Notes: generated by a model from the letters alone, not told the origin. 64,000 nt of DNA from Pseudomonas maioricensis (GCF_022790535.1 NZ_LOHG01000004.1:180859-244858), one strand, 5' to 3'; positions 18,852 through 28,834 are shown, counted from the first letter of the stretch. Translations and numbers: made by a program.

Positions 18852-19883
18852 ATGGATCTTGTTATCGCGCGTCCCGAAGGTTTGTATTGCCCACCCGGCG
18901 ATTTCTACATTGATCCCTGGCGCCCCGTGGAACGCTCAGTCATCACCCATGGCCACGGCGATCATGCGCGAACCGGTAATGAGCACTATCTGGCTGCCGC
19001 GCCCGGTGAGGGCATTCTGCGTTCGCGGCTAGGGCAGGACATCAACCTGCAAACCCTGGCATACGGCGAAACACTGCTGCATCACGGTGTGAAACTCAGC
19101 CTGCATCCTGCGGGACATGTGCTGGGTTCGGCGCAGGTCAGGCTGGAGTACAAAGGCGAAGTCTGGGTCGCGTCAGGCGATTACAAAGTTGAACCGGATG
19201 GCACCTGTACGCCGTTCGAACCGGTGCGTTGCCATACGTTCATCACTGAATCGACATTTGGCCTGCCGATCTATCGCTGGCAACCTCAGTCGCAAATCTT
19301 CGCAGGCATCAATGACTGGTGGAGGGCAAACGCCGCTGTCGGCAAGGCCAGCGTGTTATTCGCCTATTCCTTCGGCAAAGCGCAACGCATCCTGCACGGC
19401 ATTGATCCTCAGATAGGCCCGATTCTGGTCCATGGCGCAGTCGAACCTTTGAACCGGGTTTACCGTGAGGCCGGGGTGCGAATACCCGAAACCCAATACG
19501 CTGGTGATTTTCAGAAAAACGACCCGGCCCTGCGCCAGGCCTTGATCCTTGCACCACCGTCAGCCGGTGGCAGTACCTGGATGAAACGCTTCGGTGACTT
19601 TAGCGATGCCTTCGCCAGCGGCTGGATGATGTTACGTGGGACTCGCAGACGACGCGGCGTGGATCGGGGCTTCGTGCTGTCCGATCACGCTGACTGGCCA
19701 GGATTGCTGTGGGCAATCGAGCAGACCGGCGCCGAGCGGGTCATGGTGACCCACGGTTCAGTGGCGGTGCTGGTGCGCTACCTGCGCGAGTCCGGACTCG
19801 ACGCCCAGGGCTTCGTCACTGAATATGGCGACGAGGAAGATCCGGCAACTTCAGACGCAAAACCAAGCGAGGCTTCTGCATGA
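18852..19883 (+). CDS. Ligase-associated DNA exonuclease, metallo-beta-lactamase fold
   Basis: A 343-residue metallo-beta-lactamase/beta-CASP-like nuclease of the kind encoded beside bacterial ATP-dependent DNA ligases. The metal motif HGHGDH is at residues 33-38, with further conserved segments HPAGHVLGSAQVRLE and VASGDYKVEPDG, FITESTFGLP and FVLSDHADWPGLL. It is predicted to process DNA ends for the adjacent ligase. The last four bases (ATGA) overlap the start of the ligase gene, so translation is coupled. In many bacteria this gene, the ligase, an Lhr-type helicase and PdeM form one cluster. Confidence 0.92.
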   Translation: MDLVIARPEGLYCPPGDFYIDPWRPVERSVITHGHGDHARTGNEHYLAAAPGEGILRSRLGQDINLQTLAYGETLLHHGVKLSLHPAGHVLGSAQVRLEYKGEVWVASGDYKVEPDGTCTPFEPVRCHTFITESTFGLPIYRWQPQSQIFAGINDWWRANAAVGKASVLFAYSFGKAQRILHGIDPQIGPILVHGAVEPLNRVYREAGVRIPETQYAGDFQKNDPALRQALILAPPSAGGSTWMKRFGDFSDAFASGWMMLRGTRRRRGVDRGFVLSDHADWPGLLWAIEQTGAERVMVTHGSVAVLVRYLRESGLDAQGFVTEYGDEEDPATSDAKPSEASA

Positions 19884-21595
19884 AAGCCTTCGCCGAACTG
19901 TATTCAAAGCTCGACGCGACCACGTCGAGCAACGCCAAACTCGCCGCTATGCGAGACTATTTCACCAGCGTTGCGCCGCAGGACGCTGCATGGGCCGTGT
20001 ACTTCCTGTCGGGCGGGCGGCCGCGCCAACTGGTGCCCACCAAGCTGCTGCGCGAACAAGCCATGACCTTGGGCAAGCTGCCGGAATGGCTGTTTGAGGA
20101 AAGCTATCAGGCCGTGGGTGACCTGGCAGAAACCTTGGCGCTGTTGTTACCAGAGGCAGAACACGACTCCGACGAAGGCCTCGCCGTCTGGATGGAAGAC
20201 AAGCTGCTGCCCCTGCGTGGCTTGCCTCCGGAGGAACTGGCCGAGCGACTCCCGACATTCTGGGGACAACTGGACCGGGTCAGCCTGATGGTCTGCATCA
20301 AGCTGATCACCGGCAGCTTCCGGGTGGGGGTCTCAAAACTATTGGTCACTCGCGCCCTCGCTGCCATGGCCGATATCGACAGCAAACGTGTGGCGCAACG
20401 CCTGGTGGGTTACACCGACCTGTCCCATCGCCCCAGTGCAGAGGGCTTTCTCAAGCTGATCGCGGCAGAGTCGGAGGACGAGCATGCGCAGCGCGGCGGC
20501 CAGCCTTATCCATTCTTTCTTGCCCATGCCCTGCAGCAGCCGGTGGATCAGTTTGAAACGCTGCTGGGGTCGGTGGATAAGTGGCAGGTGGAGTGGAAAT
20601 GGGACGGCATTCGCGCGCAACTGGTGAAGCGCGAAGGTCGTCTGTGGATCTGGTCTCGTGGTGAAGAGCTGGTAACCGACCGGTTTCCTGAATTGCACAG
20701 CCTGGTCCAGAGCCTGCCGGACGGCACCGTCATTGATGGCGAAATCGTGGTCTGGAAACCGGCGGAGCAATCTAAATCTCCCGACAAAGAGTTCGCACTG
20801 AGCGCTGAATCCCTGCCCGCCTCCGCACCGGCGCAACCGTCTGTACAGCCATTCGCCCTGCTCCAGCAACGCATCGGTCGTAAAACCCTGGGCAAGAAAA
20901 TCCTCGAAGAAGTACCGGTGGTGGTGCTCGCTTACGACTTGCTTGAATGGCAAGGTCACGACTGGCGCAGCCGCCCGCAACATGAGCGGCGCGCTCAGCT
21001 TGAGGAGTTGATCGCTGGCACCCAAAGCCCGGTACTGCTTGCCTCCCCTGTTGTCAGTGGCAGGGACTGGCAGGACCTGAGCATTCAGCGCGAAGCCTCC
21101 CGCAGTCTCGGCGTAGAAGGCATGATGCTCAAAGCACGCGACTCGCTGTATGGCGTCGGCCGAACCAAAGACATGGGCGTCTGGTGGAAGTGGAAGGTCG
21201 ACCCGTTCAGCGTCGACGCCGTGCTGATCTACGCACAGCGCGGCCATGGCAGGCGCGCCAGCCTGTACAGCGATTACACTTTCGCGGTGTGGGATGGCCC
21301 GCCCGAACAAAGCGAGCGCACATTGGTGCCATTCGCTAAAGCCTATTCAGGGCTGACCGACGAAGAAATGCGCAAGGTGGACGCCATTGTGCGCAAAACC
21401 ACCGTTGAGAAGTTTGGCCCAGTCAGCAGTGTTACCCCAAGCCTCGTGTTTGAACTGGGCTTCGAGGGCATCGCACTTTCGAAGCGCCACAAGAGCGGCA
21501 TCGCAGTACGTTTCCCACGCATGTTGCGCTGGCGGCAGGATAAATCAGTGGCCGAAGCCGATAGCCTGTCGACGTTGCAGGACCTGTTGGGGTAG
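19880..21595 (+). CDS. ATP-dependent DNA ligase (LigB/archaeal-type)
   Basis: A 571-residue ATP-dependent DNA ligase. The N-terminal DNA-binding domain (about 1-200) is followed by the nucleotidyltransferase domain with the active-site lysine K240 in WKWDG (KxDG motif). Later motifs include VIDGEIVVW, LEWQGHDW and the motif V lysines in VWWKWKVDP. The C-terminal OB fold ends with FELGFEGIALSKRHKSGIAVRFPR. It joins nicks in repair as part of the exonuclease-ligase-helicase-PdeM group; it is not the essential NAD-dependent replicative ligase. It overlaps the exonuclease gene by four bases. Its usual helicase neighbour is 4.7 kb further on, past the aot operon. Confidence 0.95.
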   Translation: MKAFAELYSKLDATTSSNAKLAAMRDYFTSVAPQDAAWAVYFLSGGRPRQLVPTKLLREQAMTLGKLPEWLFEESYQAVGDLAETLALLLPEAEHDSDEGLAVWMEDKLLPLRGLPPEELAERLPTFWGQLDRVSLMVCIKLITGSFRVGVSKLLVTRALAAMADIDSKRVAQRLVGYTDLSHRPSAEGFLKLIAAESEDEHAQRGGQPYPFFLAHALQQPVDQFETLLGSVDKWQVEWKWDGIRAQLVKREGRLWIWSRGEELVTDRFPELHSLVQSLPDGTVIDGEIVVWKPAEQSKSPDKEFALSAESLPASAPAQPSVQPFALLQQRIGRKTLGKKILEEVPVVVLAYDLLEWQGHDWRSRPQHERRAQLEELIAGTQSPVLLASPVVSGRDWQDLSIQREASRSLGVEGMMLKARDSLYGVGRTKDMGVWWKWKVDPFSVDAVLIYAQRGHGRRASLYSDYTFAVWDGPPEQSERTLVPFAKAYSGLTDEEMRKVDAIVRKTTVEKFGPVSSVTPSLVFELGFEGIALSKRHKSGIAVRFPRMLRWRQDKSVAEADSLSTLQDLLG

Positions 21596-21657
21596 GATTC
21601 CGCCCTTTTTTGGATCATCAAAACAGCTGCGCACCTTGTTGGAGCAGGACACTACCT

Positions 21658-21749
21658 TCTTTAGGAGTGAGCTTGCTCGCGATTGGAGGCCCAACTGAAG
21701 CTCAATGCTGCTGGCACGCCGATATCGCGAGCAAGCTCACTCCTACAGG
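21658..21749. repeat. REP pair, type B
   Basis: Inverted arms TAGGAGTGAGCTTGCTCGCG and CGCGAGCAAGCTCACTCCTA between the ligase gene and aotJ. The rest of the 315-bp gap (21750-21910) must hold the aot promoter; no clear -35/-10 pair could be chosen. Confidence 0.8.
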
Positions 21750-21910
21750 GAGCGACCTCAAAGTCGTCAGTCAACATTGCGACAACTCCGTACATTTAAA
21801 ACGCACGTTCGTATCTTTGGTTCGGAAATTGCTACTTTCAAGGGTCTGGCACCCGCCGGTAGCAAGCCTCGCGTGTTCCCAACGCTCAATTTGGTTTTAA
21901 GGACTGAACG

Positions 21911-22693
21911 ATGAAAAAAGCATGGCTGACCCTCTCTGCATTGGCCGTTTGTCTGGCCGCTGGTAATGCAATGGCCAAGGAATATAAGGAACTGCGTTTT
22001 GGCGTGGATCCTTCTTATGCACCTTTCGAATCAAAAGCCGCTGACGGCAGCCTGGTAGGCTTCGACATCGACTTGGGCAACGCTATCTGCGCCGAGCTGA
22101 AAGTTAAATGCAAATGGGTTGAAAGCGATTTCGACGGCATGATTCCTGGCCTGAAAGCCCGCAAATTCGACGGCGTTATCTCGTCGATGACCGTGACTCC
22201 GGCTCGTGAAAAAGTCATCGACTTCTCCAACGAGCTGTTCTCCGGCCCAACTTCGCTGGTGTTCAAAAAAGGTGCAGGCCTGACCGCCGACCCGGCTAGC
22301 CTGAAAGGCAAAACCGTTGGCTACGAGCAAGGCACCATTCAGGAAGCCTACGCCAAGGCTGTGCTGGACAAGGCTGGCGTGAAAACCCAGGCCTACCAGA
22401 ACCAGGATCAGGTTTATGCCGACCTGACTTCCGGTCGTCTCGATGCTTCCATCCAGGACATGCTGCAGGCCGAACTGGGCTTCCTAAAGTCGCCACAAGG
22501 TGCTGATTACGAAGTCAGCGAGCCTGTAGACAGCGAATTGTTGCCTTCGAAAACAGCGATCGGTATCGCGAAAGGTAACAAAGAGCTCAAGGCTCTTTTG
22601 GATAAAGGTATCAAAGCGTTACACGACGACGGCAAATATGCCGAGATCCAGAAGAAGCACTTCGGCGATCTGAATCTGTACAGCGGTAAATAA
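21911..22693 (+). CDS. aotJ: Arginine/ornithine ABC transporter, periplasmic binding protein
   Basis: A 260-residue periplasmic binding protein of the polar amino acid family (HisJ/ArgT/AotJ). The signal peptide ends AGNAMA before KEYKELRF. Typical ligand-binding segments are LRFGVDPSYAPFESKAADG, VGFDIDLGNAICAEL, DFDGMIPGLKARKFDGVISSMTVTPAR and the hinge GYEQGTIQEAY. The five-gene order that follows (two permeases, an aspartoacylase-like gene, ATPase) matches aotJQMOP of P. aeruginosa, which imports arginine and ornithine. A terminator-like hairpin lies directly downstream and should raise the binding protein relative to the permeases. Confidence 0.92.
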   Translation: MKKAWLTLSALAVCLAAGNAMAKEYKELRFGVDPSYAPFESKAADGSLVGFDIDLGNAICAELKVKCKWVESDFDGMIPGLKARKFDGVISSMTVTPAREKVIDFSNELFSGPTSLVFKKGAGLTADPASLKGKTVGYEQGTIQEAYAKAVLDKAGVKTQAYQNQDQVYADLTSGRLDASIQDMLQAELGFLKSPQGADYEVSEPVDSELLPSKTAIGIAKGNKELKALLDKGIKALHDDGKYAEIQKKHFGDLNLYSGK

Positions 22694-22700
22694 CACCCCG

Positions 22701-22756
22701 ACGCCCATGGATTTCGGCGATGATCCCCCGCCGATTTCCATGGGCGTTTTGTTTTA
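22701..22756 (+). terminator. Intra-operon attenuating terminator after aotJ
   Basis: Long stem: 22701-22719 pairs with 22729-22747 apart from two central mismatches, followed by TTTTGTTTTATT. It lies between the binding-protein gene and the permease genes and would allow partial read-through. Confidence 0.75.
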
Positions 22757-22778
22757 TTGACCGTCAAAGGCTTTACCC

Positions 22779-23507
22779 ATGTTCGAAACACTGCTGCAAA
22801 CCCTCGGACTCTCGTCTTTCAGCCTCAAAGGCTTCGGCCCTCTGCTGCTCGAAGGCACGTGGATGACCGTTAAATTATCGCTGCTGTCGCTGCTGGTGAG
22901 CATTGTGCTCGGCCTGATCGGCGCCAGTGCAAAACTGTCAGGCGCCGCTATCGTGCGGATGCCGGCGCAGCTCTACACCACCCTAATTCGTGGCGTGCCC
23001 GATCTTGTGTTGATGTTGCTGATTTTCTACAGCCTGCAAACCTGGCTGAGTCAGCTGACCGACGCGATGGAATGGGACTACATCGAAATCGACCCTTTCA
23101 GCGCGGGCGTCATCACGCTGGGCTTCATCTATGGCGCCTATTTCACTGAAACCTTCCGTGGCGCGATTCTTTCCGTCCCGCGCGGCCAGGTCGAAGCCGC
23201 CACTGCCTACGGCCTGAGTCGCGCACAACGTTTCCGCTATGTGGTATTCCCGCAAATGATGCGCTTCGCGTTGCCGGGTATCGGTAACAACTGGCAGGTG
23301 CTGCTCAAGGCCACCGCACTGGTGTCGATCATCGGCCTGGCTGACCTGGTCAAGGCTGCGCAAGATGCAGGCAAAAGCACTTACCAACTGTTTTATTTCC
23401 TGGTCCTTGCTGCATTGATCTACCTGCTGATCACCAGCGCTTCAAACTTTGCCCTGCGTTGGGCGGAACGGCGGTATTCCGCAGGCAGCCGGGAGGCTAA
23501 ACGATGA
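22779..23507 (+). CDS. aotQ: Arginine/ornithine ABC transporter permease AotQ
   Basis: A 242-residue inner-membrane permease of the HisMQ family with about five transmembrane helices. The EAA loop that contacts the ATPase is EAATAYGLSRAQRFRYVVFPQ (split over two helices; about residues 146-166). TTLIRGVPDLVLMLLIFY is the conserved N-terminal permease signature. AAGG lies seven bases before the ATG. Its last four bases overlap the start of aotM. Confidence 0.92.
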   Translation: MFETLLQTLGLSSFSLKGFGPLLLEGTWMTVKLSLLSLLVSIVLGLIGASAKLSGAAIVRMPAQLYTTLIRGVPDLVLMLLIFYSLQTWLSQLTDAMEWDYIEIDPFSAGVITLGFIYGAYFTETFRGAILSVPRGQVEAATAYGLSRAQRFRYVVFPQMMRFALPGIGNNWQVLLKATALVSIIGLADLVKAAQDAGKSTYQLFYFLVLAALIYLLITSASNFALRWAERRYSAGSREAKR

Positions 23508-24214
23508 TCGAACTGCTTCAGGAATACTGGCGCCCCTTCCTCTATAGCGATGGCGTGCACATCACCGGGCTGGCCATGACCATGTGGCTGCTCAGCGCCT
23601 CGATCGCCATCGGCTTTCTGGTCTCGATTCCGCTGTCCATCGCCCGCGTCTCCAGCAATTGCTGGGTTCGTTGGCCGGTGCAGTTTTACACCTACCTGTT
23701 TCGCGGCACGCCTCTCTATATACAGCTGCTGATTTGCTACACCGGTATCTACAGCCTCGAAGCCGTGCGTGCGCAGCCGATTCTCGATTCGTTCTTCCGC
23801 GACGCAATGAATTGCACAATCCTGGCGTTCGCCCTTAATACTTGCGCGTACACCACCGAGATTTTCGCCGGTTCGATCCGCAGCATGAACCACGGTGAAG
23901 TCGAAGCCGCCAAAGCCTACGGGCTCACTGGCTGGAAGCTTTACGCGTATGTGATCATGCCGTCGGCCTTGCGTCGCTCGTTGCCGTTCTACAGCAACGA
24001 AGTGATTCTGATGCTGCACTCGACCACCGTGGCCTTCACTGCCACTGTGCCGGACATTCTCAAGGTCGCTCGGGATGCCAACTCGGCTACCTTCATGACG
24101 TTCCAGTCGTTCGGCATCGCCGCCCTGATTTACCTGTGCGTCACGTTCATTCTGGTCGGCCTGTTCCGTCTTGCCGAACGCCGCTGGCTGGCCTTTCTCG
24201 GCCCGTCTCACTAG
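23504..24214 (+). CDS. aotM: Arginine/ornithine ABC transporter permease AotM
   Basis: A 236-residue HisM-type permease, partner of AotQ. Five hydrophobic helices are visible, with the signature TYLFRGTPLYIQLLICY and the EAA loop VEAAKAYGLTGWKLYAYVIMP (about residues 134-154). It overlaps aotQ by ATGA, so translation is coupled. The aspartoacylase-like gene aotO begins nine bases after its stop. Confidence 0.92.
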   Translation: MIELLQEYWRPFLYSDGVHITGLAMTMWLLSASIAIGFLVSIPLSIARVSSNCWVRWPVQFYTYLFRGTPLYIQLLICYTGIYSLEAVRAQPILDSFFRDAMNCTILAFALNTCAYTTEIFAGSIRSMNHGEVEAAKAYGLTGWKLYAYVIMPSALRRSLPFYSNEVILMLHSTTVAFTATVPDILKVARDANSATFMTFQSFGIAALIYLCVTFILVGLFRLAERRWLAFLGPSH

Positions 24215-24223
24215 GACCTGCCC

Positions 24224-25342
24224 ATGCGTCATGACACCCACGACCTGCTCGCGCCGGTGCCGGGCACTGCGCGGCAAATCCATAGCTTTCATTACGGTCC
24301 GCAAGACGGCGTCTGCAAAATCTATATCCAGGCGTCGCTGCATGCCGATGAGCTGCCGGGCATGCTGGTCGCCTGGTACCTCAAGCAACGCTTGAGCGAA
24401 CTGGAAAATGCGGGTCTGTTGCTCGGCGAAATTGTCGTCGTGCCGGTCGCCAACCCTATCGGCCTGGAACAGGTCCTGATGGACGTTCCGCTGGGCCGAT
24501 ATGAGCTGGAAAGCGGACAGAACTTCAACCGCTGGTTCGCCGACCTCAGCGTAGCCGTGGGCGACGACGTTGAAGCGCAACTCAATGATGACCCTCAGCA
24601 CAACATCCAATTGATCCGCCGCAGCCTGAGCAAAGCGCTTCAAGCCCAGCCAGCCGCCACGCAGCTGCAATCGCAACGTCTCACGCTACAGCGTCTGGCC
24701 TGTGATGCTGACATGGTTCTGGACCTGCATTGCGACTTCGAGTCAGTCGAGCACCTGTACACCACGCCTGAAGCCTGGCCGCAGGTTGAAATGCTCTCGC
24801 GGTACCTCGGTGCTCAAGCCAGCCTGCTGGCGACAGACTCCGGCGGTCAGTCATTCGATGAGTGCTTCACCCTCGTCTGGTGGCAATTGCAGCAGCGCTT
24901 TGGTGATCGCTTCGCCATTCCCATGGGCAGCTTTTCGGTCACTCTGGAATTGCGCGGTCAGGGCGACGTCAATCACGCGTTGGCCAGCCGCGACTGCCAG
25001 GCGCTGATCAACTACCTGATTCATTTCGGCGCCATTGGCGGTGACGTCTCGGCCGCCCCTGAATTGCTTTATCCGGCCACGCCACTGGCGGCGGTTGAAC
25101 CAGTCGCTACGCCCGTTGGCGGATTACTGGTGTTCTGCGCCCAACCCGGCGAATACGTCGAGGCGGGCCAGTTGATCGCGGAAATCATTGACCCGATCAG
25201 CGACGCCGTCACGCCGATCCACACGCTCAATCCCGGCCTTCTGTATGCGCGCTCACTACGACGCATGGCAACTGCCGGCATGGTCATCGCTCACGTCGCA
25301 GGCACAGAAGCCTACCGTAGCGGCTACCTACTTTCTCCTTGA
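24224..25342 (+). CDS. aotO: Succinylglutamate desuccinylase/aspartoacylase-family protein (AotO)
   Basis: A 372-residue zinc-dependent deacylase of the M14-like AstE/AspA family. The zinc ligands appear intact: H40 and E43 in SLHADELPG, and H169 in VLDLHCDFE; a candidate catalytic Glu lies in FSVTLELRGQGD. The C-terminal ~90 residues include a biotinyl-like barrel (VGGLLVFCAQPGEYVEAGQLIAEI), common in this subgroup. Position and family match aotO of the P. aeruginosa aot operon, whose product I recall as not needed for arginine uptake. Intact metal ligands suggest an enzyme acting on an acylated or amidated amino acid, which is inference. Confidence 0.85.
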   Translation: MRHDTHDLLAPVPGTARQIHSFHYGPQDGVCKIYIQASLHADELPGMLVAWYLKQRLSELENAGLLLGEIVVVPVANPIGLEQVLMDVPLGRYELESGQNFNRWFADLSVAVGDDVEAQLNDDPQHNIQLIRRSLSKALQAQPAATQLQSQRLTLQRLACDADMVLDLHCDFESVEHLYTTPEAWPQVEMLSRYLGAQASLLATDSGGQSFDECFTLVWWQLQQRFGDRFAIPMGSFSVTLELRGQGDVNHALASRDCQALINYLIHFGAIGGDVSAAPELLYPATPLAAVEPVATPVGGLLVFCAQPGEYVEAGQLIAEIIDPISDAVTPIHTLNPGLLYARSLRRMATAGMVIAHVAGTEAYRSGYLLSP

Positions 25343-25355
25343 GGACTTGCTTGTC

Positions 25356-26120
25356 ATGTACAAACTGACCATCGATGGCCTGCATAAAAGCTACGGCGAC
25401 AACAAAGTACTCAAAGGTGTGTCGCTCAAAGCCAGCAGCGGCGATGTCATCTGCCTGATCGGGGCCAGCGGCTCCGGCAAAAGTACCTTCCTGCGCTGCA
25501 TCAACTTCCTTGAACAGCCGAACGACGGCGCCATGAGCCTGGACGGCAAGCAAGTACGCATGGTGAGCGACAGGGGCCACATGCGCGTCGCCGACCCGGA
25601 TGAGCTGCAAAGCATCCGCACGCGACTGGCCATGGTGTTCCAGCATTTCAACCTGTGGGCACACATGACTGTGATGGAGAACATCACCATGGCACCACGC
25701 CGGGTGCTGGGGGTTTCCAAAGAGGAAGCCGAAGCCCGTGCCCGCAAGTATCTGGACAAGGTTGGCTTGCCGGAGCGCGTCGCGGACCAATACCCGGCCT
25801 TCCTGTCCGGCGGTCAGCAGCAGCGTGTGGCGATTGCCCGTGCGCTGGCAATGGAGCCCGAAATCATGCTGTTCGACGAGCCGACCTCGGCACTCGATCC
25901 CGAGCTGGTCGGCGAAGTACTCAAAGTGATTCAGGGTCTGGCCGAAGAAGGTCGAACCATGATTATGGTGACCCACGAAATGAGCTTTGCCCGTAAAGTC
26001 GCCAACCAGATCGTATTCCTGCATCAGGGCCAGATCGAAGAGTCCGGGCACCCGGATGAAGTCCTGGGCAACCCGAAAAGTGAGCGTTTGCAGCAGTTTT
26101 TGAGCGGGAATTTGAAGTAG
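25356..26120 (+). CDS. aotP: Arginine/ornithine ABC transporter ATP-binding protein AotP
   Basis: A 254-residue HisP-type ATPase. Walker A is GASGSGKST, the Q-loop MVFQHFNLW, the signature [15 protein letters not shown], Walker [13 protein letters not shown] and the switch His is in MVTHEMSFAR. The start at 25356 has GAGGA nine bases upstream; the longer frame from 25188 overlaps aotO and lacks homology. In P. aeruginosa argR follows aotP; here a REP element and then the Lhr-type helicase gene follow. Confidence 0.93.
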   Translation: MYKLTIDGLHKSYGDNKVLKGVSLKASSGDVICLIGASGSGKSTFLRCINFLEQPNDGAMSLDGKQVRMVSDRGHMRVADPDELQSIRTRLAMVFQHFNLWAHMTVMENITMAPRRVLGVSKEEAEARARKYLDKVGLPERVADQYPAFLSGGQQQRVAIARALAMEPEIMLFDEPTSALDPELVGEVLKVIQGLAEEGRTMIMVTHEMSFARKVANQIVFLHQGQIEESGHPDEVLGNPKSERLQQFLSGNLK

Positions 26121-26137
26121 CTTGTGACCGATGATGA

Positions 26138-26230
26138 CCTGTGGGAGCTAGGCTTGCCCGCGATAAGGCTGGACGCGCTATAACGTGAACCGCGTCCAGC
26201 CTTATCGCGGGCAAGCCCAGCTCCCACAGG
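26138..26230. repeat. REP pair, type D
   Basis: Long inverted arms: CCTGTGGGAGCTAGGCTTGC paired with GCAAGCCCAGCTCCCACAGG, extended inward by GATAAGGCTGGACGCG/CGCGTCCAGCCTTATC. It separates aotP from the helicase gene. Confidence 0.8.
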
Positions 26231-26344
26231 ACCAGCATTCCAGTTCCTGAACTACATCACTCCAACTGCTCGGCCCAACCAACAAAACTAATCCCGCCCC
26301 CCCGCTGTCTCTGAAATACCCCCTTTCAGAGCACACAGCAGCGC

Positions 26345-28834
26345 ATGAGCAGACCCACCGATTTCGCTCAGCGATGGTTTTCGGAACGCAGCTGGAAGCC
26401 CTTTCCTTTTCAAAAAGAGGTCTGGTCGGCCGTTAAGCAGGGGCACTCAGGCCTGCTGCACGCAAGCACCGGCTCTGGTAAGACCTACGCCGTATGGTTC
26501 GCCGCACTCAATCGTTTCGCCCAAACCGTCAAGCCGCCAGCCGATGACAAACCCCGCAAGCGCAAACCACCTGCCACACCGCTCAGCGTGTTGTGGATAA
26601 CGCCCATGCGCGCGCTGGCTGCCGACACTGCCAGAGCGCTCGAAGCGCCGCTGGCGGATCTGGACATTCCCTGGACCGTCGGCCTGCGTACCGGCGATAC
26701 CAGCAGCAGTGAACGCGCACGACAAGGCAGACGCCTGCCGACTGCACTGATCACCACGCCCGAAAGCCTGACCCTGTTACAGACCCGCGCTGACGCTCAA
26801 AGCACGTTCTCGACCCTGAAAATGGTGGTCGTTGACGAGTGGCACGAGCTGATCGGCAACAAGCGCGGCGTGCAGTTACAGCTCGCAATCGCCCGCTTGC
26901 GTCAATGGAATCCGGATCTGATCGTGTGGGGCGTTTCCGCGACGCTTGGCAATCAGCAACATGCACAGGAAGTGCTGGTTGGCGAAGGCGGCGTCAGCGT
27001 ACAAGGCAAGATCACCAAAGAACTTCGAGTGGACACCCTGTTGCCACCCTCCATCGAACGCTTCCCTTGGGCCGGGCACATGGGCTTGCGCATGCTGCCG
27101 CAAGTGTTGGCGGAAGTGGACAGCAGCGCCAGCTGCCTGGTGTTCACCAACACACGTGCGCAATCAGAGGTCTGGTATCAGGCACTGCTGGAAGCTCGCC
27201 CGGACTGGGCCGGACTGATCGCCCTGCACCACGGCTCACTGGCGCGGGAAGTGCGTGACTGGGTCGAGCGCGCCCTGAAGGAAGGCCACCTCAAGGCAGT
27301 GGTGTGCACCTCCAGCCTCGATCTAGGGGTGGACTTCCTGCCCGTGGAGCGGGTCTTGCAAATCGGCTCGCCCAAAGGTGTTGCGCGGCTGATGCAGCGC
27401 GCCGGACGTTCTGGACACGCACCCGGCCGCCCCTCACGTGTCACGCTGGTGCCGACTCACAGCCTGGAACTGGTGGAAGCCGCCGCGGCTCATGACGCTG
27501 TTGCAGCGCGCATGATCGAGCCGAGAGAATCACCCCATAAGCCCCTCGACGTGCTGGTGCAGCATTTGGTCAGCATGGCACTGGGCGGCGGTTTCGATCC
27601 TGACGCGCTGTTACTTGAAGTGCGCAGTGCCTGGGCTTACCGGGATCTGACCGATGCCGAGTGGCAATGGGCCTTGGCCTTCGTGCGCCACGGTGGCAAC
27701 TCGTTGACGGCCTATCCGGACTACCGTCGCGTAGAGCCGGATGAAAATGGCGTATGGCGAGTACCCGATGCGCGTCTCGCCCGGCGTCACCGAATGAGCA
27801 TCGGCACCATCGTCAGCGACGCCAGCATCAACGTGAAGTACTGGAAAAAAGGTGGCGGCGGAGGCTCTTTGGGCAGCGTCGAAGAAGGTTTCATTGCACG
27901 CCTCAAACCTGGCGATGGCTTCCTGTTTGGTGGTCGCCTGCTGGAACTGGTTCGTGTGGAAAACATGACCGCTTATGTAAAAAAGGCAACCAGCAAGAAA
28001 GCCGCAGTCCCACGCTGGAATGGGGGACGAATGCCGCTTTCGAGCGAACTGGCCGATGCGGTGGTGACCCAACTCGACGCAGCCGCGCACGGTATATTCA
28101 ACAGTCCTGAGATGCAGGCTGTGAAGCCCTTGCTTGAAGTCCAGCGGCATTGGTCCGCCCTGCCCCGGGAAAAGACGCTGCTCGCCGAAGTCATGAAATC
28201 CCGCGAGGGCTGGCACTTGTTTCTCTATCCATTCGCCGGGCGCCATGTACACCTGGGGTTGGCCAGCCTGCTGGCCTGGCGTCTGAGTCGTCATGCGCCA
28301 CTGACATTCTCGATCGCCGTCAACGACTACGGCTTCGAGCTGCTCAGCGCGACGGAGGTGGATTGGCAGGCGCAGCTACAACCTGATCTGTTCAGTGAGG
28401 AGCATCTGCTCGCCGACATCATGTCCAGCCTTAACGCGGGGGAACTGGCCCTGAGACGCTTTCGGGAAATAGCCCGCATTGCCGGGCTGGTATTCTCCGG
28501 CTATCCCGGCGCGCCCAAAAGCAATCGGCAACTGCAGGCCTCAAGCGGATTGTTCTTCGAAGTATTCAAACAATACGACGCAGGCAATCTGTTGCTGACG
28601 CAGGCTCAAGAAGAGGTTTTGCGTCAGGAACTGGATGTCACCAGACTGGAGCACACTTTGCAGCGTATCAACCAACGCACGCTGGATGTACACCTGATCA
28701 AGCGCGCCACGCCGATGGCCTTTCCTCTGTTGGTAGAACGGATGCGCGAAAGCCTGAGCTCGGAAAAACTCGCTGACCGAATAGCAAGGATGGTTCGCGA
28801 TTTGGAGAAAGCCGCCGGACCTGATACCCCATGA
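26345..28834 (+). CDS. Ligase-associated DEXH-box DNA helicase (Lhr-Core)
   Basis: An 829-residue superfamily 2 helicase of the Lhr-Core type found with bacterial ATP-dependent ligases. Walker A is STGSGKT (41-47) and the DEAH-type box is DEWH (164-167), extended to DEWHELIG. Motif III is GVSATLG; motifs V-VI include [10 protein letters not shown] and QRAGRSGH. The C-terminal half is the winged-helix and Lhr-specific region. It should act as a 3'-5' translocase in repair. It overlaps pdeM by four bases, but the exonuclease and ligase genes lie 4.7 kb upstream, beyond the aot operon. Confidence 0.93.
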   Translation: MSRPTDFAQRWFSERSWKPFPFQKEVWSAVKQGHSGLLHASTGSGKTYAVWFAALNRFAQTVKPPADDKPRKRKPPATPLSVLWITPMRALAADTARALEAPLADLDIPWTVGLRTGDTSSSERARQGRRLPTALITTPESLTLLQTRADAQSTFSTLKMVVVDEWHELIGNKRGVQLQLAIARLRQWNPDLIVWGVSATLGNQQHAQEVLVGEGGVSVQGKITKELRVDTLLPPSIERFPWAGHMGLRMLPQVLAEVDSSASCLVFTNTRAQSEVWYQALLEARPDWAGLIALHHGSLAREVRDWVERALKEGHLKAVVCTSSLDLGVDFLPVERVLQIGSPKGVARLMQRAGRSGHAPGRPSRVTLVPTHSLELVEAAAAHDAVAARMIEPRESPHKPLDVLVQHLVSMALGGGFDPDALLLEVRSAWAYRDLTDAEWQWALAFVRHGGNSLTAYPDYRRVEPDENGVWRVPDARLARRHRMSIGTIVSDASINVKYWKKGGGGGSLGSVEEGFIARLKPGDGFLFGGRLLELVRVENMTAYVKKATSKKAAVPRWNGGRMPLSSELADAVVTQLDAAAHGIFNSPEMQAVKPLLEVQRHWSALPREKTLLAEVMKSREGWHLFLYPFAGRHVHLGLASLLAWRLSRHAPLTFSIAVNDYGFELLSATEVDWQAQLQPDLFSEEHLLADIMSSLNAGELALRRFREIARIAGLVFSGYPGAPKSNRQLQASSGLFFEVFKQYDAGNLLLTQAQEEVLRQELDVTRLEHTLQRINQRTLDVHLIKRATPMAFPLLVERMRESLSSEKLADRIARMVRDLEKAAGPDTP

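Noticed and set aside
20339..21310. 323-residue minus-strand frame inside the ligase gene
   Set aside because: Shadow of the ligase; the sense frame carries the active-site lysine and all ligase motifs.
23420..24676. 418-residue minus-strand frame across aotM and aotO
   Set aside because: It is antisense to two well-supported coupled genes, has no ribosome site or recognisable domain, and reflects third-position GC bias.
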